Of a stretch of DNA of 64,000 nucleotides, positions 25,138 to 35,205 are shown one piece after another. The stretch covers positions 1 through 64,000 of the forward strand of contig JAFXDF010000020.1 in assembly GCA_017521295.1 (NCBI GenBank), written 5' to 3'. The notes beneath the pieces were generated by a model, which saw only the letters and a list, made by a program, of their open reading frames with translations, was not told the DNA's origin and made no database searches. Each line of letters begins with the position of its first letter. Position 1 is the first letter of the stretch. Made by a program: the position numbers and the translations under genes. Source of the DNA: Clostridia bacterium. Its GTDB lineage: Bacteria > Bacillota > Clostridia > Oscillospirales > Butyricicoccaceae.

Positions 25138-27720
25138 ATGTGCCGGTTTTACCATAGATTAAAAGACGGAGAGAAGCCCTTGTTTTGGGCGGCTGTTGCT
25201 TTTGCGGTTCCGTTTCTGCTGATGTGGATCGGTTTTGCCTGTTTTGGCGTCTTTCCTTTTGGCAGTAAACAGATTCTTGTGCAGGACGCCTGGCATCAGT
25301 ATTATCCCTTTCTGGTGGAGCTTCGCAACAAGCTGATCCACGGTGAGTCGTTGCTGTATACCTGGAATAACGGTCTGGGCACCAATTTTCTGGCACTGGC
25401 GGCCTACTATCTGGCAAGCCCTCTGAACCTTCTGCTGCCGCTGTTTCCAGAGGAAAATCTTCAGGTTTTCTTCACCTTGATGGTGACGGTAAAGATGGGT
25501 CTGGCATCTGCCTTTACGGCCTTTGCGTTGCAGAAAGCCTTTCACCGATGTGATCCGGCTGCAGTTGTCTTTGGTTGCTGCTACGGTCTGTGTGCCTTTT
25601 TCATGGGGTATTACTGGAATATCATGTGGCTGGACTCGGTGGCACTGCTGCCGCTGGTTGCGCTGGGTGTGGTTTCACTGGTGCGGGATGGGAAGTCCAA
25701 GCTCTATGTGGTGGCCCTTGCCCTCAGTCTGATCTGCAACTTCCTCATGGGCCTTTACGTTTGTATTTTCACCTTCTTTTTCTTCTTTGTTGCCTGTTTC
25801 TGCAGTCGGATCAGCTGGAAAACCGCCTTCAAGCGGTTTGTGCAGATCGGTTGTTACACGCTGATTGCCATTGCCATGACGGCCTTTTTGCTTCTGCCGG
25901 TACTCATGTCGCTGCAGAATACCTATGGCATCTCCACCGCTGCTCCCGAATGGAAACTCAAGGAATCCTTTGTGGAAGTGCTGGGTAATTTTGCTGCCTT
26001 TGGAGGCCCTACCGACCGGGAAGGTCTGCCTAATCTATATACCGGTCTGCCCTGTATCCTTTTGGGAGCCTTGTATGTCACCTCTTCCAAGGTTCCACGT
26101 CGGCAGAAGGCTTGTGCATTGGTGCTGTTGATGTTTCTGATCCTCAGCCTGAACATAAGCGTTATTGAATATATTTGGAACGGCTTCCATACCACCAACA
26201 TGCTGCCGTACCGGTTTTCCTTCCTGATATCCTTTGTGCTGGCCGCCATGGCTTTCCGGGTATTGCCCGAGCTGCTTGAAGAGCTGCCGCTATGGAAGTA
26301 TGTGCTGATGGCCGGCACCGCGGCAGTGCTTTTGACACTCTGTTGGTTTACCCACGGTACGGCTGTTACGTTAGCCAATGCAGGCGTAATGCTGGCTTAT
26401 GTTGGGGTAGCATTTCTGCTGCGTGAGCGCAGGCAGTATATGGTACTGCTGCTTTGTATGATCTTTTTGGGTGAAATGGTTGCCAATGTGATCATTGGTA
26501 TTTACACCGTTCGTGTCACTACCGCGGTATCCTTCCCGGCAAACAGGGAAGAGGTAACCACTCTGCTGGACACCATCGAAGAAGCCGATGATTCCTTTTA
26601 CCGTCTGGAAAGCATCCCGCGCCAGACGCTGAACGATCCCTCCATGCTGGGCTACCGGGGCGTGTCCACCTTTTCTTCGCTGGCCAACGTCAACGTGACC
26701 TATGTAACCGAAAAGCTGGGTATTGCGTCTTACCCCGCAGGCAACCGGTATGCGAATAACTATATCGCCACACCGGTGGCCAACGCCTTTCTTGGACTGA
26801 AGTATTTTGTCGTCAAAAACCGGGCTGCGGAGGACAACCTGTATCTGACCGAGATTGCTGCAGAGGGGAATACGACAGCTTACCGTAACGAAGCCGCCTT
26901 GCCTTTGGGGTTCATGGCAGAACAATCCATGGGTGAGAAGCTTAAGGGCGGAAACACCTATGAAATTCAGAACGGTCTGTTTTCCAATGCCACCGGTCAG
27001 AAGGATAAAGTGTTCCAGGTGCTGGACAGCATCCGCCCTGACGCTGATAATCTGAAAGTCACCGGAAGCAAGCTGGGCAGTTACACCTATACACTGCTGG
27101 ATAAAGAGCAGAGCGGAACGATGAAATACGACTGCATAATTCCTCGTGACGGCCAACTTTATCTTTACGTTAATTGTGACGAGGCATCCAGCATAGAAGT
27201 GCTCTGCGGCGAACAGACTATAAAGTTTACCATGAGCGCCCGACCCGATGCTTTTTGTGTAGGTAATTACCAGCAGGGAGATGTGGTGTCCTTCCGTTGG
27301 GATGTGGGCAAGGACGTAAAAGATAAGTCCCAGATGAAGATTTATGCTGCCATGTTGAATGAGCAAGTCTTTGCGCAGGGAATGAAAGTGCTTGCTGACG
27401 AAACGCTGCAGGTGACTGAGTTTTCTTCCGACTATATTTCCGGCACGATTGACGTCAAGAAAGACGGCTATTTCTACACATCGGTACCTTATGAACAGGG
27501 GTGGACGCTGTATGTAGACGGGGAAGAGGTGGAGATCACACCCTGGCAGGATGCCTTTATTGCGGTGGACAATCTGGAGGCGGGAACGCATACCATCGAG
27601 ATGAAGTTTGTTCCCGGCGGATTCAAACTGGGCGCGGCCATTTCCCTCGGCGGACTGCTGCTGTTTATCCTGGCGATTTTTCTTGAAAAATATTTTAAAA
27701 ATAAGAATTATTCCTATTGA
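25138..27720 (+). CDS. YfhO family membrane glycosyltransferase-like protein
   Basis: An 860-residue polytopic membrane protein with about 12 helices in the first 440 residues, a large outside domain (about 450-830) and a final helix. DAWHQYYPFLVELRNKLIHGESLLYTWNNGLGTNF is recognisable by its parts DxxxQYYPF and YTWNNGLG, the YfhO signature. In Bacillus and Listeria, YfhO-type proteins glycosylate teichoic acids using lipid-linked sugars made by a GT2 enzyme. The divergent GT2-GtrA pair next door is consistent with that. GGAGG at 25123 supports the ATG. Confidence 0.88.
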   Translation: MCRFYHRLKDGEKPLFWAAVAFAVPFLLMWIGFACFGVFPFGSKQILVQDAWHQYYPFLVELRNKLIHGESLLYTWNNGLGTNFLALAAYYLASPLNLLLPLFPEENLQVFFTLMVTVKMGLASAFTAFALQKAFHRCDPAAVVFGCCYGLCAFFMGYYWNIMWLDSVALLPLVALGVVSLVRDGKSKLYVVALALSLICNFLMGLYVCIFTFFFFFVACFCSRISWKTAFKRFVQIGCYTLIAIAMTAFLLLPVLMSLQNTYGISTAAPEWKLKESFVEVLGNFAAFGGPTDREGLPNLYTGLPCILLGALYVTSSKVPRRQKACALVLLMFLILSLNISVIEYIWNGFHTTNMLPYRFSFLISFVLAAMAFRVLPELLEELPLWKYVLMAGTAAVLLTLCWFTHGTAVTLANAGVMLAYVGVAFLLRERRQYMVLLLCMIFLGEMVANVIIGIYTVRVTTAVSFPANREEVTTLLDTIEEADDSFYRLESIPRQTLNDPSMLGYRGVSTFSSLANVNVTYVTEKLGIASYPAGNRYANNYIATPVANAFLGLKYFVVKNRAAEDNLYLTEIAAEGNTTAYRNEAALPLGFMAEQSMGEKLKGGNTYEIQNGLFSNATGQKDKVFQVLDSIRPDADNLKVTGSKLGSYTYTLLDKEQSGTMKYDCIIPRDGQLYLYVNCDEASSIEVLCGEQTIKFTMSARPDAFCVGNYQQGDVVSFRWDVGKDVKDKSQMKIYAAMLNEQVFAQGMKVLADETLQVTEFSSDYISGTIDVKKDGYFYTSVPYEQGWTLYVDGEEVEITPWQDAFIAVDNLEAGTHTIEMKFVPGGFKLGAAISLGGLLLFILAIFLEKYFKNKNYSY

Positions 27721-27745
27721 CAAGCAGAGGCAAGTGTGGTAAAGT
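27717..27745 (+). promoter_or_regulatory. Promoter of the ferritin gene
   Basis: TTGACA (27717-27722) overlaps the stop codon of the upstream gene; TAAAGT at 27740-27745 is a -10 at 17-base spacing, and TATAGT at 27745-27750 is an alternative with too long a spacer. Confidence 0.6.
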
Positions 27746-27792
27746 ATAGTCATAAACAAAACACACACTACACAACAGAAAGGAATACAACT

Positions 27793-28302
27793 ATGAACGA
27801 GAAGATCGCTTTCCTGCTGAATCAGCAGATCAACAAGGAGTTCTACAGCGCTTATCTGTATCTGGATATGTCCAACTATTACGATGATCTGGATCTGGAC
27901 GGCTTTGCAAACTATTACTTGATCCAGGCTCAGGAAGAGCGTGATCACGCCATGCTGTTCCTGAAATATATGCAGGAGGTCGGCCTGAAGGTCACTCTGG
28001 AAGCCATCGACAAGCCTGACAAGGTCTTTAACAATCCCATGAATCCTCTGGAGATCGCCGCCGAGCACGAGCGCTATGTTACCGCTCTGATCAACGACAT
28101 CTATCACGAGTGCCACGAGGCCCGCGACTACCGCACCATGAAGTTCCTGGACTGGTTCGTGGACGAGCAGCGTGAGGAAGAGAAGAACGCCGATAGCATG
28201 GTCAACCGCTTCAAGCTCTTTGGCCACGATGCCAAGGGCCTGTACTCCCTGGACCAGGAGTTCGCCGGCCGCGTCTATACCGCACCTTCTCTGGTTCTGT
28301 AA
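27793..28302 (+). CDS. Ferritin
   Basis: A 169-residue bacterial non-haem ferritin that oxidises Fe2+ and stores it as a mineral in a 24-mer shell. The ferroxidase ligands fit NQQINKEFYSAYLYL (first Glu), QEERDHAMLF (Glu and His) and a later helix with DEQREEEKN. Start ATG 27793 has AAAGGAAT upstream; extending 19 codons upstream would start inside the promoter. Strongly biased codons suggest high expression. It ends at a terminator. Together with the rubrerythrin genes it forms the iron/oxygen defence of the region. Confidence 0.95.
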   Translation: MNEKIAFLLNQQINKEFYSAYLYLDMSNYYDDLDLDGFANYYLIQAQEERDHAMLFLKYMQEVGLKVTLEAIDKPDKVFNNPMNPLEIAAEHERYVTALINDIYHECHEARDYRTMKFLDWFVDEQREEEKNADSMVNRFKLFGHDAKGLYSLDQEFAGRVYTAPSLVL

Positions 28303-28312
28303 ATCAAACAGG

Positions 28313-28342
28313 AAAGAGGCAGCGAAAGCTGCCTCTTTTTTG
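28313..28342. terminator. Bidirectional terminator
   Basis: GAGGCAGC-GAAA-GCTGCCTC stem-loop with A- and T-rich flanks, between the convergent ferritin and XRE regulator genes. Confidence 0.88.
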
Positions 28343-28345
28343 CGT

Positions 28346-29122
28346 TTATGGGGCCTCATGAATACCGGTGACCTGCCATCTGCCGTTCTGTATTTCCAGC
28401 ACCCAATAGGCGGGGATGTTCCAGTGTCCCGTGACGGTTTCACCCTCGGCATTTTTGCCTTCCTGCGTAATACAGACCCACATGGTGCCGCGGGTACCAC
28501 TGAAATGGGCTGACCAAAAGGTAAACTCTGATTCCACCGAAACCACATCCGGATAGTGATCTGCTGTATAGACATATCGGCTCAGGACACCAAACTGCCG
28601 TTGGGCTTCTTCCTTAGTCAGCCCTGTTTGCGCTGCGGCGTTTTGCGCGCGGAGGAGGATCTTTTTGCCCTCCAGCACATCTGTGAAATCGCCCCGGTAA
28701 AACAAATCGGAGATCTCATTGGTACGGAAGGTTTTCGTGCCCCAGACCTGTGCCACACGGTGAAAAGGGAAGATGCGGAACAGGCTGAGGACCAGGAGCA
28801 ATGCAAGTAAAAGCACAAGGATTCTCAGAAACCGCCGCTTTTGCTGACTTTGGGTGGTTTCCAGTGTCTGCTGATACACCGCAGTCAGCGCCTCACGGGG
28901 GAGCTCATCCTGCCAAACTTCGCAGTTGAACAGCTCCAATACACTAAGATCCAGCGCGGCGGCAAGATCTTCCAGCTTTGCAATGTCGGGCAGACACTGA
29001 CCCCGCTCCCACTTGCTGACAGCTGCGGTGGACACGCCCAACTGTTCTGCCAGAGCTGACTGGGTCAGTCCCTGTTGGGTCCGCCGCTCTTTCAAAAAGG
29101 GAGCAAACACTTTGGGATCCAT
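28346..29122 (-). CDS. XRE family DNA-binding protein with membrane anchor
   Basis: A 258-residue membrane-anchored regulator. The N-terminal Cro/C1-type helix-turn-helix (about 8-62) includes RRTQQGLTQSALAEQLGVS and VSKWERGQCLPD. A single membrane helix (about 100-118) follows, and the C-terminal 140 residues would lie outside the cell. That part has no domain I recognise. The layout suggests a one-component sensor of an envelope signal. CGGAGGTGATCC supports ATG 29122. It is divergent from the MFS exporter gene, a plausible target. Confidence 0.85.
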   Translation of the reverse strand: MDPKVFAPFLKERRTQQGLTQSALAEQLGVSTAAVSKWERGQCLPDIAKLEDLAAALDLSVLELFNCEVWQDELPREALTAVYQQTLETTQSQQKRRFLRILVLLLALLLVLSLFRIFPFHRVAQVWGTKTFRTNEISDLFYRGDFTDVLEGKKILLRAQNAAAQTGLTKEEAQRQFGVLSRYVYTADHYPDVVSVESEFTFWSAHFSGTRGTMWVCITQEGKNAEGETVTGHWNIPAYWVLEIQNGRWQVTGIHEAP

Positions 29123-29250
29123 GGGATCACCTCCGTATCAAGCATAGCATAAAGGGCGCATATCGTAAAGAAACCTCTGGTTGAAACGGCCATAACTTCG
29201 GGTTTTTCAGGAAATACTACCGGTATCCTGCAAACCTGGGAGGTTGTTTT

Positions 29251-30687
29251 ATGGATGTTGAAAACAAAAACTATCAAAAAAGGTTTATTCCTTATGCCAT
29301 AGCCGCGGCGGTGCTCAGCCTGTGCGGCGGACTGACGGCAGCGGTGCCGTCCAACATCGTAGCCGATTGGGGGCTGGCGGAAAGCAGTATCACCTGGCTG
29401 GCCCTGGCCTATTCTCTTGGTGCGGCCTCCATGGCGCCGGTTATGGGCAAGCTGGTGGATATTCTGGGCCGCCGTCGGACATTGTTGCTGGGACTTGGAC
29501 TGTTTACCGCGGGACCGGTACTGGCGTCTCTGGCACCCCACGGAAGGATGCTCTGGGTCATGGCATTCCGCTTTCTGGCCGGTGTGGGAGCGGCAGGCAT
29601 CTCACCGGTGGTCATGGCCTATATCATGACTGAGTTTCCCCAGGACAAGTTAGGGAAGGGCTTCACAATTTATATGCTTTTGTCCTGCGGCATGGTGATT
29701 TTCGGGCCTGCTCTGGGCAGCATTCTGTTGGTGCGGGCAGGGTGGCGTGCGGTACTTTACACCTGCGGCGGAATCAGCGTTCTGGCCCTTTTGGCCTGTA
29801 TTTTTTTGGTGAAAACCGGGGTAGGGAAGAGTGACGGTCCGGTGAACTTTGACTATGCCGGCGCGGTGTTGGTTCCGGTGTTCTTTTCCATGCTGTTGTT
29901 CATCCCTACCTTTGGTCAGAACAACGGCTGGCTGTCGTTTTCCACCCTTGTTTGCGCGGCAGTAGGCGCCGTGGCGCTGGTACTGCTGTATGTTGTGGAG
30001 CGCAGAGCACAGAGCCCGATCCTCAACGGGAAATTCATGGCCCGGAAACAGTTCATCCTGCCGGTCACTGCGCTGTTTTTGTCCCAAGGCCTGCTGCAGT
30101 CCTGTATGACCAACATCATCACCTTCGCCATCGTCACCACCGGTGACCGGACCCTGTCCGGTATCGCCACCTCTATCCTGTATGTGGGCATGGCCATCGG
30201 CACAGTTGTCATCGGCCCGCTGGCCGACAAAAAAGAGCCCCGGACGGTGGCGGCGGTAGCTTTGGTCTTTGTGGCGCTGGGTGCGGCTTTGCAGCTGCGA
30301 TTCACCGCCGATACCGGCCTGCTGATCATGGGCACGGCCATGTTTTTGATCGGTCTTGGCTTGGGCGGCAACGGTACGATCTTTCTCAAGATCGTCCTGT
30401 CCGGGCTGTCGCCCCAGGCGGCCGGCTCGGGTTCGGGTACCTACAACGTGTTTCGGGATATGTCGGCACCCTTTGGTGTGGCGGTGTTCGTACCGCTGTT
30501 TTCCGGTCGGCTGGCAGCCGGAACCGCTTTGCTTGTTCAGCAGGGGATGGGGGAGAATGCCGCCAGGGCGATCGCAGCCGTGGAGGCGCTCCACGCCACG
30601 GCTCTGGTGCAGGTGGTCAGCGTCGTGATGGGCATCGCCGTCTGCATTTTGCTGCCCAAAATCTACACGCCGCCCAAAGCGGCTTAA
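29251..30687 (+). CDS. MFS drug-efflux-type transporter (DHA2/EmrB-QacA-like)
   Basis: A 478-residue polytopic protein with about 14 membrane helices, which points to the DHA2 (EmrB/QacA) group rather than 12-helix MFS. The motif A loop reads GKLVDILGRRRTLLLG (about 66-81), and a motif C-like region with GPALGSILL lies in helix 5. Its substrate is unknown; homologues expel hydrophobic drugs or dyes by proton antiport. GGGAGG upstream supports ATG 29251. It faces the XRE regulator across a 128-base gap and ends in a terminator. Confidence 0.88.
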   Translation: MDVENKNYQKRFIPYAIAAAVLSLCGGLTAAVPSNIVADWGLAESSITWLALAYSLGAASMAPVMGKLVDILGRRRTLLLGLGLFTAGPVLASLAPHGRMLWVMAFRFLAGVGAAGISPVVMAYIMTEFPQDKLGKGFTIYMLLSCGMVIFGPALGSILLVRAGWRAVLYTCGGISVLALLACIFLVKTGVGKSDGPVNFDYAGAVLVPVFFSMLLFIPTFGQNNGWLSFSTLVCAAVGAVALVLLYVVERRAQSPILNGKFMARKQFILPVTALFLSQGLLQSCMTNIITFAIVTTGDRTLSGIATSILYVGMAIGTVVIGPLADKKEPRTVAAVALVFVALGAALQLRFTADTGLLIMGTAMFLIGLGLGGNGTIFLKIVLSGLSPQAAGSGSGTYNVFRDMSAPFGVAVFVPLFSGRLAAGTALLVQQGMGENAARAIAAVEALHATALVQVVSVVMGIAVCILLPKIYTPPKAA

Positions 30688-30691
30688 TACT

Positions 30692-30726
30692 GCGGGAGCT
30701 GTCTTACGGACGGCTCCCGTTTTTGC
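30692..30726 (+). terminator. Terminator of the MFS gene
   Basis: CGGGAGC / GCTCCCG outer stem with an inner GTC/GAC pairing, followed by TTTTTG. Confidence 0.82.
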
Positions 30727-30759
30727 CTGTTTTCGCCGCCTTTTTTCCCGATAAAACAG

Positions 30760-30788
30760 TTGAAAAGTCACCCTCTCTATGCTAAAAT
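30760..30788 (+). promoter_or_regulatory. Promoter of lon
   Basis: TTGAAA (30760-30765), a 17-base spacer and TAAAAT (30783-30788). A second TATAAT lies at 30791-30796. An inverted repeat TAGAG-N8-CTCTA at 30797-30814 lies just downstream and could be a regulator site; it is neither CIRCE nor a CtsR site. Confidence 0.65.
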
Positions 30789-30840
30789 ACTATAATTAGA
30801 GTAAGAATGCTCTATCGTATCTTTCCACAGGAGGAACCCA

Positions 30841-33270
30841 ATGAAAGCAACACCCACTGTCAACAAAGTTATCAACCAGGTTCCCACCCTTGCGCTGCGG
30901 GGAATCACCGTTTTTCCCGGCGCATTGTTCCACTTCGATGTGGGCCGGCAGAAGTCCATCCGCGCCATGGAGTACGCCATGGCCAACGGCCAGCGGATCT
31001 TTCTGGTGACCCAGCGGGATGTGTCGGTGGACAATCCCGGTCAGGATGATCTGTACAGCCTGGGCACCTATTGTAAGGTGCGGCAGATCCTCAAGATCCC
31101 CGGCGACAGCATCCGTGTTCTGGTGGAGGGCAAACAGCGCGCCCTCATGCACGGTCTGGTGGACGAAGAACCTTATCTGACTTCCGATATCGAACTGCTC
31201 CCCAATATGGAGATCACTCGGGTCACCAAGCGTGATCTGGCCATGGTCCGCAACGCCCAGGAGTTGTTCATGGAATACACCACCCTGGCCCCTCAGATGG
31301 CCAGCGACGTGATCATGCACGTGATGGCCGCCAAGGAGCCCGGACAGCTGTCCGACTATGTGGCCCAGAACGTGCAGATGGGCTATGAAAACAAACAGCG
31401 CATCCTGGAAGTCCAGGAGCCCCGCCGCCGTATGGCGCTGCTGCTGCGGCTGCTGGCACAGGAGCTGGAGATCCTCCATCTGGAGCAGGATATTCAGGAA
31501 AAGGTCAAGGCCCAGATGGACAAGGGCCAGCGGGACTATTACCTGCGGGAACAGATCAAAGCCATCAATGAGGAACTGGGCGAAGGGGAGGACGCCTCTC
31601 AGGAAGCCCAGGACTATATGAACAAGATCGCCGCCAAGAATCTGCCCAAAGAGGTGGAGGAAAAGCTGGTGAAGGAGGTCAAGCGCCTGTCCAAGATGCA
31701 GACCACCTCCCCCGAAAGCGGCGTTTCCCGTACCTATCTGGACACCTGTCTGGATCTCCCCTGGACCGAAGAGCGCAAGGAAAACGACGACATCAAAAAG
31801 GCACGGGTCATCCTGGACGAGGACCATTACGGCCTGGAAAAGGTCAAGGAGCGTATCCTGGAGTTCTTTGCCGTCAAGAACCTCACCGGCGGCGTCAAGG
31901 GCCAGATCCTCTGCCTGGCCGGCCCTCCCGGTGTTGGTAAGACCTCGGTGGCACGCTCCATCGCCCGCTGCATGGGCCGTGACTATGCCCGGCTGAGCCT
32001 GGGCGGCGTTCGGGACGAGGCTGAGATCCGCGGTCACCGCAAGACCTATATCGGTGCCATGCCCGGCCGTATCATCACCGCTCTGCGCCAGGCCGGCAGC
32101 CGCAACTGCCTCATTCTGGTGGACGAGATCGACAAGCTGGGCTCCGACTACAAGGGCGATCCCGCCTCGGCTCTGCTGGAGGTCTTTGACACCGAGCAGA
32201 ACGTGGCCTTCCGCGATCACTTCGTGGAGCTGCCCTTTGACCTCAGCGACGTTCTGTTCATCACCACCGCCAACGACAAGCACGCCATCCCCGGCCCGCT
32301 GCTGGACCGTATGGAGGTCATCGACCTGCCCGGCTATACCGATCTGGAAAAGGTCCAGATCGCCCGCCGCCATCTGATCCCCAAGCAGCTGAAGAAGCAC
32401 GGTCTGCGCGCCCAGAACTTCCGTCTGGATGACGAAGCGCTGCAGATGGTCATTTCCTGCTACACCCGTGAGGCCGGCGTCCGCTCTCTGGAGCGCGAAC
32501 TGGCCAAGCTGTGCCGCAAGACGGCAAAATATATGAGCGAAAGCGGCAAGCGGTCGCTGCATTTCACCACCGAGAACCTGCCCAAGTATCTGGGCACGCC
32601 CGTGTTTAAACCCGAACAGCCTCTGGAATCTCCCGAGTGCGGCGTGGTCAACGGTCTGGCCTGGACCTCTGCCGGCGGCGAAATGCTGGAAGTGGAAGTC
32701 AGCGCCGTGGATGGCACCGGTAAGGTGGTCACCACCGGCAATCTGGGCGATGTGATGAAGGAATCGGCTCAGGCTGCCATCACCTATCTGCGCAGCCGCA
32801 CCGAGGCTCTTGGCCTGCCCCAGGATTTCCACACCAAGAAAGATATCCACATTCACTTCCCCGAGGGCGCGGTTCCCAAGGATGGCCCCTCTGCCGGTAT
32901 TACCACCGCCACGGCGGTCTATTCCGCTCTCACCGGACGGCCGGTGCCCAAGACCTTTGCCATGACCGGCGAGATCACCCTCCGCGGCCGGGTGCTGGCC
33001 ATCGGCGGCCTGCGGGAAAAGACCATGGCGGCCTACCGCAACCGGGCCACCACCGTTATCATCCCCGAGGACAACCGAAAGGATCTGGATGACATCGATC
33101 CCCTGGTGCGGGAAAACCTGTCCTTTGTTCTGGTCAACCACATGGACCAGGTTCTGGACACCGTGTTCGAACTGAACCATGCCGCCGCGGCTCCCATTAA
33201 AGAAGAGCCTGTCCCCGCCATGCCGCCCCAGACGGTCAACCCCACCGGAAGAACCTCCATCCGTCAGTAA
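30841..33270 (+). CDS. lon: ATP-dependent protease La (Lon)
   Basis: An 809-residue cytosolic protease that unfolds and degrades damaged and regulatory proteins. It has the LAN substrate-binding domain (about 12-205, beginning [13 protein letters not shown]), a coiled helical region, the AAA module with GPPGVGKT and Walker [13 protein letters not shown], and the C-terminal peptidase. The catalytic Ser is in PKDGPSAG and the Lys follows in REKTMAAYR. Full-length. CAGGAGG precedes ATG 30841. It leads the lon-engB-lysA operon; lon-engB pairing is common in Firmicutes. Confidence 0.97.
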   Translation: MKATPTVNKVINQVPTLALRGITVFPGALFHFDVGRQKSIRAMEYAMANGQRIFLVTQRDVSVDNPGQDDLYSLGTYCKVRQILKIPGDSIRVLVEGKQRALMHGLVDEEPYLTSDIELLPNMEITRVTKRDLAMVRNAQELFMEYTTLAPQMASDVIMHVMAAKEPGQLSDYVAQNVQMGYENKQRILEVQEPRRRMALLLRLLAQELEILHLEQDIQEKVKAQMDKGQRDYYLREQIKAINEELGEGEDASQEAQDYMNKIAAKNLPKEVEEKLVKEVKRLSKMQTTSPESGVSRTYLDTCLDLPWTEERKENDDIKKARVILDEDHYGLEKVKERILEFFAVKNLTGGVKGQILCLAGPPGVGKTSVARSIARCMGRDYARLSLGGVRDEAEIRGHRKTYIGAMPGRIITALRQAGSRNCLILVDEIDKLGSDYKGDPASALLEVFDTEQNVAFRDHFVELPFDLSDVLFITTANDKHAIPGPLLDRMEVIDLPGYTDLEKVQIARRHLIPKQLKKHGLRAQNFRLDDEALQMVISCYTREAGVRSLERELAKLCRKTAKYMSESGKRSLHFTTENLPKYLGTPVFKPEQPLESPECGVVNGLAWTSAGGEMLEVEVSAVDGTGKVVTTGNLGDVMKESAQAAITYLRSRTEALGLPQDFHTKKDIHIHFPEGAVPKDGPSAGITTATAVYSALTGRPVPKTFAMTGEITLRGRVLAIGGLREKTMAAYRNRATTVIIPEDNRKDLDDIDPLVRENLSFVLVNHMDQVLDTVFELNHAAAAPIKEEPVPAMPPQTVNPTGRTSIRQ

Positions 33271-33285
33271 GAGGAGAGGGAACTT

Positions 33286-33879
33286 ATGGATTTTCGTAAA
33301 ACAGAGTTTGTCCGCTCTGCCGCAAAGGCAAAGGACTTTCCCAATGATCCGTCTCCCCGCGTGGTGTTCGTGGGCCGGTCCAACGTGGGCAAGTCCTCCA
33401 CCATCAACGCGGTGGTAGGGAAGAAGGGCTTCGCTCGTGTCAGCTCGGTGCCGGGAAAGACGGTGTTCGTCAACCTGTTCCGGGTGGATGAAAAGGGATG
33501 GCTCATCGACCTGCCCGGCTACGGCTACTCCAAGACCTCCAAGGAAGAGCGTGACCGCTATTCCCGGCTGATCGACGAGTACCTCACCGCCGACCGGGAC
33601 AACATCGTCCGCATTTATATGATCGTCGACGCCCGGCACAAGCCCACCGCCGACGATGTGACCATGGTTCAGTGGGTGCGCCATTACGGCTGTCCCCTGA
33701 CTGTGGTGGCCAACAAGCTGGACAAGCTGAAAAAGAGCGAGATCGAGCCCAATTTGGCCCGCATCCAGGAAGTTTTGATGCTGGGCGAGGAGGATGTGCT
33801 CATCCCGTTCTCGGCCGAAAAAGGAACCAATTGTGATCTATTAAAAGCAGATATTCAAAACGCAATAGAGGAGAATTGA
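33286..33879 (+). CDS. engB: Ribosome biogenesis GTPase EngB/YsxC
   Basis: A 197-residue GTPase needed for late assembly of the 50S subunit. G1 is GRSNVGKSS (30-38), G3 is DLPGYGYSK, and G4 is ANKLDKL. The short N-terminal segment and length match the YihA/YsxC family. GAGGAGAGGG precedes ATG 33286, 15 bases after lon. Two bases separate it from lysA. Confidence 0.95.
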   Translation: MDFRKTEFVRSAAKAKDFPNDPSPRVVFVGRSNVGKSSTINAVVGKKGFARVSSVPGKTVFVNLFRVDEKGWLIDLPGYGYSKTSKEERDRYSRLIDEYLTADRDNIVRIYMIVDARHKPTADDVTMVQWVRHYGCPLTVVANKLDKLKKSEIEPNLARIQEVLMLGEEDVLIPFSAEKGTNCDLLKADIQNAIEEN

Positions 33880-33880
33880 T

Positions 33881-35191
33881 ATGAAAACCTACTACAGCAA
33901 GCATTTCACCATCGCTGACAACGGTCATCTGCATCTGGACGGCGTCGATCTGATCGACGTGGCCAAGCAGTACGGCACTCCCGCTTATGTCATGAGCGAG
34001 AGCCAGCTGCGCGAGAACTGCCGTGAGTTCACCACCGCCATGAAGCGCAACTTCGGCGAGAACTACAAGGTTGCTTACGCCAGCAAGGCTCTGTGCGCCC
34101 GCTTCCTGTATCCCATTCTGGCTTCCGAAGGCATCCACGCCGACGTGGTTTCCGGCGGCGAGCTGTATACCGCTCTGAAGGCCGGCTTCAACCCCAAGCA
34201 CCTGCATTTCCACGGCAACAACAAGACCGTTGCCGAACTGGAGATGGCCGTTGACTGCGGCATTGGCTCCATCATCATCGACGCTTTTGAAGAGGTTGAC
34301 CGTATCGAAGCCATCTGCGCCAAGAAGGGCGTGAAGCAGCGCGTTCTGTTCCGCGTCAAGCCCGGCGTCCACGCTGACACCCACGAGTTCATCTCTACCG
34401 GCCAGAACGACTGCAAGTTCGGTTTCGGTATCGAGGACGGCGACGCTATGCGTATGTCCAAGTACATCCTGGAGCATGAGCATCTGGAGTTCGCCGGTCT
34501 GCACTGCCATATCGGTTCTCAGGTTTTCTCCATTGACGGTTTTGCCCGCGCTGCCAAGATCATGTTCGACTTCTTCTGCGAGGTGGAGAAGGAACTGAAC
34601 ATCAAGATGGAAGAGCTGATCGTGGGCGGCGGCTTCGGCGTCAAGTATATGCCCGAAGATGAGCCCGGCACCTTCAGCGAGAAAATCGACGCCATGGGCG
34701 AAGTCCTGCGCGCTGAGGCTGCCAAGGCCGGCCGCGAGGTCCCCGAGATCGTTATCGAGCCCGGCCGTTCCATGGTCTGCGCCGCCGGCTGCACCCTGTA
34801 CACCGTTGGCTCCGTCCGCGACATCAAGGACGCCCGTACCTATGTCTCTGTTGACGGCGGTCTGCCCGATAACCCCCGTTTCGCTCTGTATCAGGCTCAG
34901 TATGACGCCGTGGTCGCCAACCGCGCCGACGCTCCCAAGGATAAGCTGCAGACCATCGCCGGTCGCTGCTGTGAGTCCGGTGACCTGGTTGCCCGCGATC
35001 TGATGTTCCAGACCGCCAAGGCCGAGGACATCCTGTGCGTCTTCGCCACCGGTGCTTACAACTTCTCCATGGCTTCCAACTACAACCGTGTTCCCCGCGC
35101 TCCCATCGTGCTGGTGAAGGAAGACGGCACCACCCAGGAAGTCGTCCGCCGCGAGACCTACGAAGATCTGATCCGCAACGATATCGTCTAA
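33881..35191 (+). CDS. lysA: Diaminopimelate decarboxylase
   Basis: Decarboxylates meso-diaminopimelate to lysine, the last step of lysine synthesis. The 436-residue PLP enzyme has a fold-type III barrel with the Schiff-base Lys69 in KVAYASKALC, the GGGFGVKY glycine loop, IEPGRSMVC, and the catalytic CCESGD near the end. Its codon bias is stronger than that of engB just upstream. GAGGAG precedes the ATG. It is the last gene of the lon-engB-lysA run; a stable hairpin follows, but no U-tract. Confidence 0.96.
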   Translation: MKTYYSKHFTIADNGHLHLDGVDLIDVAKQYGTPAYVMSESQLRENCREFTTAMKRNFGENYKVAYASKALCARFLYPILASEGIHADVVSGGELYTALKAGFNPKHLHFHGNNKTVAELEMAVDCGIGSIIIDAFEEVDRIEAICAKKGVKQRVLFRVKPGVHADTHEFISTGQNDCKFGFGIEDGDAMRMSKYILEHEHLEFAGLHCHIGSQVFSIDGFARAAKIMFDFFCEVEKELNIKMEELIVGGGFGVKYMPEDEPGTFSEKIDAMGEVLRAEAAKAGREVPEIVIEPGRSMVCAAGCTLYTVGSVRDIKDARTYVSVDGGLPDNPRFALYQAQYDAVVANRADAPKDKLQTIAGRCCESGDLVARDLMFQTAKAEDILCVFATGAYNFSMASNYNRVPRAPIVLVKEDGTTQEVVRRETYEDLIRNDIV

Positions 35192-35205
35192 TCATTCATT
35201 CCGTT

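Noticed and set aside
30797-30814. CIRCE heat-shock operator at lon
   Set aside because: CIRCE needs TTAGCACTC-N9-GAGTGCTAA; only short TAGAG/CTCTA arms with 8-base spacing are present.
30796-33684. A 962-codon open frame on the minus strand opposite lon and engB
   Set aside because: Antisense shadow: low-complexity His/Gly/Gln-rich product and no initiation signal. lon has full domain support on the other strand.
33862-33885. Lysine riboswitch or T-box ahead of lysA
   Set aside because: lysA starts two bases after engB, leaving no room for a leader.
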